A stretch of DNA of 20,793 nt from Haplomitrium mnioides (lineage: Eukaryota > Marchantiophyta > Haplomitriopsida > Calobryales): the NCBI GenBank assembly GCA_049999725.1, contig JBNGIS010016217.1, positions 1-20,793 on the forward strand, in the 5' to 3' direction. Made by a program: the position numbers and the translations under genes. Below the pieces are notes generated by a model. It was not told the DNA's origin, did no database searches, and saw only the letters and a list, made by a program, of their open reading frames with translations. Positions 9,615 to 19,068 of this stretch are shown here, in pieces (the stretch's first letter is position 1; each line of letters begins with the position of its first letter).

Positions 9615-10130
9615 TACGTCGAAGGTTTCTACTATCATACAAAGAGAATGCAAGAACTATCGGGGCTAGAGAACTTTATGATTGAGAATGATTCTAGAAA
9701 GAAGAGTGTATGTGTAGACTATTGAGGGAACCTGTGATAGTGTTTGAAGATCTATGAAAATGGAGGGTCATCTAAATTGATTTCTAACAAAGTTCACTCA
9801 GAGGTTAAGAAGGGAGAATATTCTATACGGGTTCTTGAAAGTGATGGTCAAACTTCCCTATGGAAAACAACGTTAGGCGACTTTATACCAACAACTCAAG
9901 CAAAGGGACTAGAGGATAAAGGTAGGAGCTGGTCTATTGTTTGAACAGAGAAAACTTATCAAGAGCTAGGAACAAGGATCGGACTGTACGTTCGGGTCAA
10001 GGAGTTATGTGGATGGCGTCACACATACATTCGATATGGAGCGACGTTTCAACTTCCTCGTTGAAGTCGGCTTCAAGAAATGGTATCGGCTTGGATATAA
10101 AGACAATCGTATTTGTAACAGAGTAGACTA
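9615..10130 (+). pseudogene. Unidentified decayed reading frame
   Basis: I do not recognise the product. One plus frame reads coherently across the stretch apart from several stops, with protein-like composition: GFYYHTKRMQELSGLENFM (from about 9624), GEYSIRVLESDGQTSLWKTT and GDFIPTTQAKGLEDKGRSWS (about 9804-9940), then TYQELGTRIGLYVRVKELCG and WRHTYIRYGATFQLPR (about 9954-10060). Stops at 9735, 9738, 9942 and after FQLPR are TGA or TAG and lie inside otherwise coding-like sequence, which suggests point decay rather than a real end. It does not continue the neighbouring gag frame, which is on the other strand. Low confidence that it is one gene; better confidence that it once coded. Confidence 0.4.
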
Positions 10131-11836
10131 GTGGTCAAGGGATCGAGCCGATAAGGGACAATTTCAGATGGACGGCATTGCGGGCCCAAAATAATTGTGC
10201 AGATACTACAAATTGGATCAAAGGAGTAGTCTACAGAAGATACAAAAGATCTTTGGCCCTAACTACATCCAAAAGAGAGGATTGTACAAACTTTGAAAAG
10301 ACTGCTCCGTATCCGATATTCGGAATCAATGATAGATCAAGACTTTAACTAATTTGAATAGCATTCATTGGTGGATACAACTCTTTGGATTATGTTCTGA
10401 GTCAAGGAAGATACAAATTTGATCTTGTTTTGTTATGGGAGGTGACTTATTTGCGTCATAGGAAAGGATTGATCAATCTTTGACTTATATAATTTCCTTG
10501 GAGCTTATAAGTTAAAAGACATACAATGAGAGCTAGGATAGATAAATGGTCACATATACAAATAGATCTAAAAAATCAAACTATACAAGATAAAATGAAC
10601 CATGGAGGTTGATCATTACTCTTTATACATGATCAAGCTATACAGCCTTATAGTGCGAGCAAGTACATCAAGTATCTAATCAATTCCTTCAAAAGACAAT
10701 TTGTAGTTCTACTCTTTGGAAGCTTGCACTGACTCACACTCCAATCTGTATATTTGGTTCAACCAATGTTGTAATAGATAAGGAAAGCATTAGAAACACT
10801 AATGAGGGAAGATAGAACAAAAATTATATAGCAGAGAAGATAGGCTCTTCTTTCAATTGCAGTCCTATCTTTTCTTCCTTCCAAGTACAAGCATAAGAGG
10901 ATAAACAACAATGAGAACAATCACTAGAAAATAGAGAGGGAGACTCCTCTTTCTGTTTTAGTCTCATGTTCTTAACCTCTCTTGAACACGAACAACATAT
11001 AGAAAGGGCGGAGAGCCCTGAGAATGAGCATACAAAATGATAATAAGACAAACAGACAAACTCTAAACAAAAACTTACACAATAGAAGACATTACAAAAC
11101 TTGAGTACAACACTACGACCTACAATCATTTGCTTAAAAGCTCTAGTTGCTGCTTTGAAAGAGCATCTTGATTTTGATTTCCTTCAGTTGATCTTTTCTT
11201 CAGAGTCTTAGTTTTAAGTAGACCAACTTTCAAACTCTACACTTGTATTTTGTTGAAGACTTGTTTTCTCTAGTAGCAGATCACTTTGGGAACAGCTCTA
11301 CGAGCACCATTTGGCCTTTGATCTTTGATGTCACTTGGTCTTCACTTGGCAAATTGATTTGGATCTTCTCAACACATCTTTTGGGTTATTTCTTCTTTTT
11401 ATTCGGATCAATACTTTGAGTACTCCATAAGCATCTTTGGATAATCTCTCTTAGCGCTTTTCTTGAGTGGTGTAGCCAAGATGGAACAAAGGAACCTTCA
11501 ACACTCAAAACAGTATTTACTCTGGAGGACTTTGAAAAATAGGCGAGATACCAGAACTAGATGACAATAATGGAAATGACAACAAGGGATCAAGAGACAG
11601 ACACGTGAGAGAATGAGAGAGCAAGCCCTAACTTTGGATCTTTTCACTTCTTGTATGCTTGATACTAAACATAATAGAACGGAAATAGAAACATGGACTT
11701 AACATAAAGACTATTCTTTCGGAAGTACAAACCCTTTCATTTAATTTCTTTGATATTTTTCTTCTCCTAGTTACTTGAGAGCTTTTGATACTTGCCTCTT
11801 TATGATTTGATTATTCTATAGTTTGTCTAATAAACA
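10131..11836. other. No recognisable gene
   Basis: Both strands are stop-rich. The longest open stretch (11129-10824, minus) is Ser/Cys/Leu-rich and matches nothing I know. The minus strand at about 11125-10765 has a leader- or LTR-like look (TATATAATTTTT, ends TG...CA), but no second copy is present in the window to confirm an LTR. Confidence 0.5.
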
Positions 11837-12773
11837 ACTGCAACTTTGAACTAGGAACCGCTACATGGTTCTTATTTCATTTTTCGCTCTCGAAAACCAA
11901 TTTTGAAAATTTGGCATCTAAAATCATGATTTTGATGTTAATAATACTCATTTGCAAAACATATATAACTTTATATATCAAAATTGCTTGATTCAAGCTC
12001 ATAATGTATTGAAAACAAATCTTCTTATGAGAATATTATCAAATTTGCATTCATAATTTCTACTTTAAAAAGCACGAGCATCAACGAACAAAAAATATAC
12101 AAAATATAAGCCACATCTATTGTTAAACTTTTTCAAAACTAACCATAATATTAGTAATTTCAAAAATTAATGAAAACAATCAAATGTTTTTAGAAACAAA
12201 TTAAATAATAAAATGCCTAAACGCAAAAGAACTTTAAACCATAGTCTTAAAGCTTATGCATGCACAGACTACTCAAGCAACTTTGCACTTGGAATGCTAT
12301 AGCCCAAACATAGGTGGAATGTTGAGGTTGTCACATGCAAGAACTTGCAACTAGATCCCAAATGTTTAGGCAGAAGAAGATTATCGAAGAGAATTGTGAA
12401 AAGACTGATAAACCCAATGCGTGCTTGGACAATTGAAGCTGACATGAGCTTGAACAATTGAAGTCTATGGGCGCATGGACGATCTAAAGCCCATGCAAGC
12501 TTGAACAACTAAAGCCAATGCGCGCATGGACAACTAAAGCCTAAGCGAACACGGACTGCTGAATAATTGGATGCAAAGACCTTCCATGCAAGCATAGACC
12601 TTGTTGCTAATTGGAATGAAAGCAAATATGTTTTGTTCAAAAATAATTTTGCAAAAGAAATCGATTCGTAAAGAAAATATTTAAATTGGATTTGGAATAC
12701 AACAAGTAAATAGACGAATCAAATAATATTTTGTGAGAAAAATACTGTATTATATAGCAAAATAACATCAATC
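11837..12773 (-). repeat. 3' flank of the minus-strand methyltransferase copy
   Basis: Noncoding. Read on the minus strand, the stop codon at 12776-12774 is followed by AT-rich sequence, a palindrome-containing minisatellite (about 12600-12410), more AT-rich sequence with a GATGCCAAATTTTC element (compare GAATGCCAAATCTTC at 2170), and finally GTAGCGGTTCCTAGTTCAAAGTTGC at 11864-11840. It thus has the same order and end motif as the flanks of copies 1 and 2. Confidence 0.7.
12410..12600. repeat. 25-26 bp degenerate minisatellite
   Basis: Plus-strand units look like GAACAACTAAAGCCAATGCGCGCATG and GACAATTGAAGCTGACATGAGCTT. Each pairs a CAATTG- or CTAAAG-type element with an ATGCGCGCAT-type dyad, as in the other arrays. 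Confidence 0.65.
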
Positions 12774-13408
12774 TCAAGTTGCAGCTCTATCTTCTTCAGG
12801 AGGAACAATCTCATCTAAATCTAATGCTTGAGAAGTTTCAACATTTATAGCTGCAAGAGAGTCTTGTCGAGACTTTCCAGTCCCAAAAATTTGCAACAGA
12901 ATCACTAAAAGCACTTGCAGTACCAAGAGGAACAGGCTCCTTATGGTATGCATATACTATTTGAGACTCGGTCACATCGAATGGCAAAAAAGCCATTGTC
13001 AAAACTCTTTGAGGAATATAGACAGATTGATGTGTATCATATTCCACTACAATGTAATTTTGCATCAGCTTTAAAGCACAGACAAGGCATGTGCCAAACC
13101 CAGAGCAAAGATCTAAAATCAAATCTTGCTCTTTTGTTAAATGGTCAATAAAAACATTTATACAAAGCCTGAGGCTTTTGGTAAACATTCACAGGAGCAT
13201 CATCTTCTAGATGTTTAAGCTTTGTCAACACAATCGAACAGCTAAAAACACTTTGCATGATTTGTCGAGGTCACTCCCTTGCATCATCCAATTGCAAGTT
13301 GAAGAGCTTAATGCTTTGCTTGCCCTCTTTTAACCACTAGCCCACAGTCCAGTAATTGTGGTATGAGTGATTCTAGGACCTTCCGAATGATGAATATTAC
13401 TTTTGTCC

Positions 13409-13510
13409 CTATAATGACAAAAACAAACATATAAGAAAAACAAAAAAAGAAAAGAAAAAGAAAACTAAAACTCATAAACTATTAGATGAAAAAAACAAAA
13501 TGTAGCCTAC
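13409..13510 (-). other. Intron 3 of copy 3, splits a Trp codon
   Basis: Donor TCTG|GTAGGC and acceptor CATTATAG|GGACAAAAG. Position and phase match the intron at 731-829 of copy 1. Confidence 0.75.
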
Positions 13511-14066
13511 CAGACATCATGGTCAATTGCATAGAAAACTTCTAGTAAAACATCCTCGATGATGCCAAATTGTTGAGAAGAGTGGATAATGACAAAAGAC
13601 AAAAACTCGAAAGTACTAACAACCGCAAAAGAAGAAACCATATCAAAAACATCATCCTTCAAGAAGGGTTCCGAATCATCATGCTTACATTCATTAAAGT
13701 TAAAACCATAAGGAATATCAGCAATAGCTAAAGTGAAACATCTTGGTCTCACAAAACTCTTCAACTATCGAGCATTAGACTTCCCGTAGACTTGATAGTA
13801 TGCCACGTTGAGTCCATTGACATAGGACATTAAGTCCTCATCTTGCTCATTAGACCCTCCTTTGGTTGGGAGGGCAGCAACTTCATTTAATTGTCTTTCT
13901 TTCCACTCTCTTGCTTTCTAGCAATGGAGCATAAAAGCAGAGACATAGAAGACAAGCATTGAGGTTTAATTTTCATCAACGAAGGCATCTTCAACCCCCA
14001 TTTTCTTTTGACATTTGGCAGTAGTCGTCAATTTCCTAGCAAGCTGTTGCTTCAAAGTTTTGTCGC

Positions 14067-14326
14067 CTTGTAAAAAAAGCACAGAAACAAGTTAGACTAA
14101 ACCAAAAAACAAAAACCTTAAATAGTTGACAAGGGAAGACTAAGTTGCCATGCAAGCATTGACTCTCGAGTCCATTTGCACATGAACTCTTGAGTACTTA
14201 CACGGAGGGACTCGAGAGACTTTGATCATGTGACTTGAGAGTCTATGCGCATATGGATTCTTGAACCTTCTAAAGCAAGTTGAAAACAAATGAAAGATCA
14301 GAATTGAAAAAAGAAAAAACACTTAC
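14067..14326 (-). other. Intron 2 of copy 3 with minisatellite
   Basis: Donor GTTG|GTAAGT and acceptor TTTACAAG|GCGAC. Joining restores CFILVLSV-GDKTLKQQL in frame. It holds a 24-bp array at 14161-14256, just as the intron before copy 1 holds one at 10-105. Confidence 0.75.
14161..14260. repeat. 24-bp minisatellite inside intron 2 of copy 3
   Basis: Four units of 24 bp begin at about 14161, 14185, 14209 and 14233. The first dyad is of the GACTCTCGAGTC/GACTCGAGAG type, and the second of the TATGCGCATATG type. Confidence 0.8.
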
Positions 14327-14789
14327 CAACACTCAAAACTAGAATAAAACATTGATATCTAGGACTCTTTGGTGTGGATGGGATACTCCAGCCTTGCTTC
14401 CTCCCAAGAATAGCAATAAATCTTCAAACAAAAAGACTTTACTATCACCCCTAAAACCTTGTGTCTCTCCAATTCGCAAGACATCTCCTCGATCAAAAGC
14501 TCTCTAGCTTCAACACGTTTCAAAATAGAGATTTCGATTTCATCTAAAATACCCTAAAGAGACCTCCAAGGTGTCCACTTCATGTCCTCTATTATCAAGG
14601 AACCTTTGGCCTTCGACTTCTAACCCTTGACGGTGTTCTTCTCTCACATTGTGAAAATGCTCTGTTGTAAATCCCAGAGCTCACCACTTCAAAATGCAAG
14701 TTGGAATCAATTGTCTGAGAAGTGACTGTCTTCTCAAGAGTCGACTTCGGCTTTATTTCTAGGATCTCCAACACCAACTCTCTTTTTAA

Positions 14790-15260
14790 TTTCTAGGATA
14801 ACACCATCCAACTCTCCACAAGCCTTTGATGCCAATATTCAACTTTTTGAATTGATGTCATTTCTAGCATGTATCTTTGGTTGTAATTGTCATCCGTTGT
14901 GAAAATATGGACTTTTGTTGGAGTCAGACCCACGTATACATAACAATCGCAAAGCAACAGCGCCATACTCTTCGCTCTATATTTGGTGATTAAAAGTTGC
15001 CTTGCAGCAACACTTTGATTTCCTCCAACAATCTTGTACTGATACTTGTTAGGGTTCTTTAGATCAAACTCAGACTTATCCTTTAACCAGCACTTCGAGT
15101 CCACAACAACAATGAAAGAACTATGCGCATATTTATTTGTGAGTATTCTTTGCGCAAGAAGCTCAACAAAGTTCTCATTCAACCTCTTGATCTAAAATAG
15201 CCCATAGTTGTCAATTCCAAGATTTGGAAGGTTTAAATTCTCAAGCCGAATCGTTATGGT
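14790..15260 (-). other. ParB/sulfiredoxin-like domain coding segment
   Basis: Within exon E2 of copy 3. The frame reads TITIRLENLNLPNLGIDNYG, a TAG, RLNENFVELLAQRILTNKY, VVVDSKCWLKDKSEFDLKN, YKIVGGNQSVAARQLL, then CYVYVGLTPTKVHIF. The layout (RL-x-L strand, an acidic/hydrophobic helix with a spaced LA..I, then GGN-x-S-x-x-A-x-x-L and a VY.GLT segment) is that of ParB-like N-terminal domains, where G-x-x-R/S-x-x-A is the nucleotide-binding loop. The usual Arg of the GxxR box is Ser here. DNA-binding partner and activity are unknown. Confidence 0.65.
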
Positions 15261-15798
15261 TTTCTCTCGAACTCTACACCGCTGGATTGCAGATTCTTGA
15301 ATTTTATTTTTATCTTTCTGAGACATTATTTGAGGGTCCACTTGTTCTTTTTCTTGAAAAGTTTGCAGCCCCTTGTGTGATTGCCTTTTTGCTCTTGATG
15401 TTGGAGCCTACACAGGCTTTGGGTCAGCTCCCTCCTCCAAGCTACTTGAAGATGGAGATGAAGGGGCTGTAAAAGATGTCCGTGAGGGAGATGGAGAGGG
15501 TGCAGCATTCTCCTCAACAACTAGTGTTGGAATAGGCTTCTTCTTTGAGACTACATGTTTCTTCTTTTTTGGAGCCTCCACTTGCTCCACTGCCTTTCTC
15601 TTATTGGCAGCTGACAGTCCTTCTATTGTTGTCGCTGACATTGTAGCCGCGCTTAGATGCAACACTAACTACACAATGTGGACTCCTTTCTTGGGCTTTA
15701 GCAGTTCCTTGCTTGTTGATAGCCATCTTGATGAAGTCTCGCTCAACACACTTTGTGTCTGGGTAGGCATCAACGAAGTCCGCCAAGTATTGAGTGAG

Positions 15799-16137
15799 CT
15801 GAAAAACAAAATAAAAAACATGTTAATAGAAAATCTACAAATTTTTATAAAGAGTAAATATTTTTTAAACATATAGTCCAAGCTATAAAGGACTTCGGAG
15901 TCCATGCACTTATGGACTCCAAAATCAATGCGCGTGTGGACTCTATACTCTATGCGCGCAATGGCTCCCTACTCCATGCACGTATTGACTCCCTACTTTG
16001 TGAGCACAAGGACTCCGGAGTCCATGCTTGCATAGACAAGAGAGTCCATGCGCACATGGACTCATAAGCCTACACGTGCATAGAATTTGGAGTTATTAGA
16101 AAATAGAATGAAATAAAAAATAAATTTTAGACCTTAC
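15799..16137 (-). other. Intron 1 of copy 3 with minisatellite
   Basis: Donor GGCAAG|GTAAGG and acceptor GTTTTTCAG|CTCACTC. Joining gives QSAKNDGK-LTQYLADFVD with no frame change. Confidence 0.75.
15891..16082. repeat. Eight-unit 24-bp strand-symmetric minisatellite in intron 1 of copy 3
   Basis: Units start at 15891, 15915, 15939, 15964, 15987, 16011, 16035 and 16059 (23-25 bp, mostly 24). The consensus is close to GGACTCCGGAGTCC followed by ATGCGCGCAT. Both halves are their own reverse complements, so the array reads the same on both strands. Confidence 0.9.
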
Positions 16138-16644
16138 CTTGCCGTCATTCTTGGCCGATTGTAGATGTTTGGTGAAGATGCCCCTCTTGTTTGTCTCTAA
16201 AAAGCAAAATCATTTTTGAGAGGCCTTGTAAAGGGTGATGTTGTCTTGTGACTGCACAAGTAGCATAATGTGGGCTCGCTGCCCCTCTCTAATCATGATG
16301 ATTTGGACCAAAAAACCCAAGTTAAAATTTTCACCTTCACTAGTAAAAATGTAAAGTTCTTGATCTATGTCTTTCATATATCCACAATTCAGTAGTCAAT
16401 CCCAGTCTAATTTTTCTAGCTCAAGAACCTTGAGAACATCCAAATACCTACAAGGCTTTGGTTGAGCAGGTTTGGAAACATTGACATGTGATATAATTTT
16501 CTCGAAAGTAAAAATCGGTAGAATTTGGGGTCAAGAATCTAGTAAACAAAAGATCACAAAAAGCGATGGGCTGAAAATGGAAAAATAACAAGAAAATGCA
16601 GAAACAGTGATGACAAGAAAACAAAAACCAGAAAGTGAACTCAT

Positions 16645-16671
16645 GACAATGGAAAGAAACTTTCCATTGTC
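16645..16671. repeat. Perfect 12-bp inverted repeat with 3-nt loop
   Basis: GACAATGGAAAG, AAA, CTTTCCATTGTC. It lies between the TATA-like box and the first ATG of copy 3. On the minus strand it also encodes a short upstream frame (MESFFPLS, then TGA overlapping the ATG at 16644). Confidence 0.9.
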
Positions 16672-16674
16672 ACT

Positions 16675-16683
16675 CCTTTTATA
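16675..16683 (-). promoter_or_regulatory. TATA-like box TATAAAAGG
   Basis: On the minus strand TATAAAAGG lies 39 nt before the candidate ATG at 16644, in the right direction for copy 3. A start site about 30 nt downstream would fall within the hairpin. This is a prediction from a short motif and its position. Confidence 0.45.
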
Positions 16684-17547
16684 CCTAAATTTCAAAATTG
16701 TCTTTTCTCGCCAAAAAATAATTCACAGAGCTCTTGACACGTAGGTTCCCGTTGTCGTGTTGTGGTTTGGCAAGTGTGTAAAAGGTAACAAGAAGAAAGA
16801 AAAAATAAATCACTCTTACCATGGATAAGTTTAGAGAAAAGTCAAGAAGAAGCGGCAAAGCATCTAGTATCGAGAAGCTTCTAGAAACGCAAAACTAGAG
16901 TCTGCCAGTACTACGTGGAAGATTCTTGAGATCCGGTAGGTAAGGACAAGACCATCCTATTGGTTGTTCATGGATTCTTTTGAATTATGCTCTCAGATAT
17001 TTTGAAGATAATAGAGAAAGCAGCGGGGAAGAAAGAGTGATCATCGAGGGAAACAACCGGCGAGGGATAGATATCGAAGAGGAGAGTGAGCGCTCGAGAC
17101 ACGGAAGCTCTATGGTGGAGTTGAAGGATCTTATGGGTGGAAGTCTTGGAAATGGATAGAAGATTATTTTTTGCTCCTAATTTTCCTCTTCCAAATCCAT
17201 TCTTCATTGGGCTGCGGATAATTCATCGAGACCACTTTCGACAGTAGATAGTATATCACTTCGGTGATAATTTTCTAACTTCGGTGATGAATTCATCAAT
17301 TCCTATATTGCTGCCAATCATCACCTATGGAGAACGATAGGACCTTACCATCTACATTCTGACCTGATGTGGAGAGGTGTTTCTCAAATCGTCGTCGAAG
17401 AGTGTTTCGGTTTTCGGTAAATGTTGAATAGTCGGAGCTGCAACTAGTGGAGCGTCGCTAAATGATCATCTGATTGAAGAGGACTCAAGTTTACCTTCTG
17501 TTTCTTTCATCTTTGTTTCCTTTCAACACAAATAGCTTATGTTCTAT
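16684..17547. other. Presumed upstream region of copy 3; no gene seen
   Basis: No convincing coding frame. It includes ATTGG near 16960 and two copies of ACTTCGGTGAT (about 17260 and 17279), which could be regulatory or chance. Confidence 0.4.
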
Positions 17548-17560
17548 GGTTCTTATACCA
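17548..17560 (-). other. Possible degenerate retroelement primer-binding site
   Basis: On the minus strand TGGTATAAGAACCAT resembles TGGTATCAGAGCCAT, the initiator-Met-tRNA primer site common in plant LTR retrotransposons, with two mismatches. No LTR pair could be shown within the window, so this is weak. Confidence 0.2.
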
Positions 17561-18357
17561 AAAAAAAAGTGAGTTAACTTGAAGTTAGTAAAAACCTAAA
17601 GGAAAGAGAGGAGGAGTTTGTTTTCTGAAGGTTTGAGGAGTTTTCAGAGGAAGTAGAGTTCGTGCAAGGCAAGGATCAGAAGCTCAAGAAGAGTACCAAC
17701 CCTTTGCAACAAATTTCAAGTCATTTGGAGCTTTGAAAAAATACTTATGAGTGTTTGAAGGAGAAGGGGTCAAACTGAAGAGCAGATTGTCTTTCAAGCA
17801 ATAGAATCAAGTGTACAAAGAATCTGGAGACAAGCAAAGTATCATTGGAAATTTAAAAACAAGGGCTACAATTTGAAGACAAGTTTTGATTCAATTGAAG
17901 TTGGGGTTGTTCTGTAACAGCAAGTTGAAGTTGAGTACTGATTGAAAGGTTGTTTCGAATTCACTCATCATTCGACTTTGAGTTGTGAATTCTTGCATTC
18001 TGTCAAGAGCAGAGTATCAGTTGAATTTGGGAACTTGAAGATGATAGTATGGTACAATAGTGTATCAAGTTTCAAGGCTATTCTTTTTGAAGTGAAGAAG
18101 TTGCTAGTTAAGAAGTTTAGGGGTGTTATTTTGTTCGGCTTTTTTAAACAACATTAAATCTTTGAGAGTAATGAGCAATTCGCTCAAGATTTTGAGCTGA
18201 AAATTTTTCTACAGATTTATCTTGCACTCTGGTTTTCAGCCTGAGAGTTTCAGACCCTAGCAACAAGCAAGCCATGCATTCTCCTTGACAACACTTGAAC
18301 AAAGAGTTGGAGAAAACTATTTTTCGGGTTTGTGATAGAACATTTATTGAATCTAGG
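17561..18357. other. No recognisable gene
   Basis: GA-rich plus-strand sequence with many TTGAAG repeats; both strands have stops at ordinary density. The open stretch 17942-18157 has no motif I know. It may be decayed retroelement sequence. Confidence 0.4.
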
Positions 18358-18426
18358 AAGGGCATGAGAACCTAAATCTCTATCAAAGTTGTTCACTCCA
18401 AACCACTAAACCATAGAGCTTTTGCC
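18358..18426 (-). repeat. Possible tRNA-derived SINE remnant
   Basis: On the minus strand, CTATGGTTTAGTGGTTTGGAG resembles a polymerase III A box region and AGGTTCTCATGCCC, about 40 nt later, resembles a decayed B box (GGTTCRANNCC). Such spacing is typical of tRNA-related SINE heads. A complete tRNA cloverleaf is not present. Confidence 0.35.
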
Positions 18427-18918
18427 ATTTGCATAACACTCTCTACAGCCATATACCCCGCGTATTCCTAGAACAAGAAAACTGCCACGCGACACCGTGG
18501 TGCAAAAAAAAAAGTTAGTATATAAAGCATCGTTTGTTTTCATATTTCCAATTTTTTTTTTTTTTCTTCACAAAAAGTTCACAATTTTGTCATTTTGCAA
18601 AAATTTTTGTAAAAACACTTTTTTAGGTAGGTCGTAATAGGCTAACATTATTTGTAAAAATAGTTTCTCCAAATAGTTGATTTTTAGTAAGCTCTATCAA
18701 TGGTTGGAGTTCTTACAAACAAGAAAAGGGTAGAATTCCAAAATTCATCTTCATAGAAAAGTGTTACTTTTGACTGGCAACTAGAGACTTGTTCAAACTG
18801 CAATTCTTTAGAGTTGAGCAATAGACTATCAAAAGCATCAAGTGTGATGGCAAGTATATCAAGGAAAACAATGGCTTCTATTGAATCAGATATCTCTGCC
18901 TGAAAAGATCGAGAAGGT
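18427..18918. other. No recognisable gene
   Basis: AT-rich, with homopolymer runs (A and T tracts at 18506-18565) and a small CCACG-CGTGG stem near 18484. No coding frame is supported. Confidence 0.4.
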
Positions 18919-19068
18919 GAACCCTATGCGCATATAGGATTAAGGATTGAACCCTATGTACGTATATGGTCAAGGAGTGAACCTAATGTGCACATAGGAT
19001 TAAAGAGTGAACAACTTGTGTACAAAGGATCAAAGAGGGAACCTAGTGCTCGCAAAAAATTGAAGACA
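18919..19068. repeat. Five exact 30-bp units with dyad cores
   Basis: Units start at 18919, 18949, 18979, 19009 and 19039. The flank GAACCTA...GGAT.AA.GAGT is shared, while the central dyad differs between units: ATGCGCAT, TGTACGTA, ATGTGCACAT, TTGTGTACAA. All are alternating purine/pyrimidine and mostly palindromic. Confidence 0.85.

Larger units (their letters stand above)
12774..16644 (-). pseudogene. Copy 3: ParB-like domain plus N6/N4 DNA methyltransferase gene, nearly full length but decayed
   Basis: Four exons: E1 16644-16138, E2 15798-14327, E3 14066-13511, E4 13408-12774, all joined by GT-AG introns. E1 is an unknown N-terminal region (PCRYLDVLKVLELEKLDWD, DQELYIFTSEGENFNLGF). E2 has KLTQYLADFVDAYPDTKC, a Lys-rich stretch (APKKKKHVVSKKK, possible nuclear signal), a Ser/Pro linker, then the ParB/Srx-like domain (about 15250-14800: RLENLNLPNLGI, RLNENFVELLAQRILTNKY, YKIVGGNQSVAARQLL). 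E3 holds motif IV ADIPYG (13719-13705); E4 holds YQKPQAL, motif I DLCSGFGT and VVEYD. Fusions of ParB-like domains to amino-methyltransferases are known in bacteria and phages. Defects: frameshifts near 15660, 14690, 14405, 13345 and 13150; stops in E1, E2 and E3. The start at 16644 is tentative, since the T-rich stretch up to 16573 could be an intron. Confidence 0.75.

Noticed and set aside
10765-11125. Possible LTR on the minus strand (TG...CA ends, TATATAAT)
   Set aside because: No partner LTR, polypurine tract or convincing primer site is visible in the window.
15373-15876. A 167-residue plus-strand open frame
   Set aside because: It is antisense to exon E2 of copy 3 and runs through that exon's splice acceptor into intron 1.
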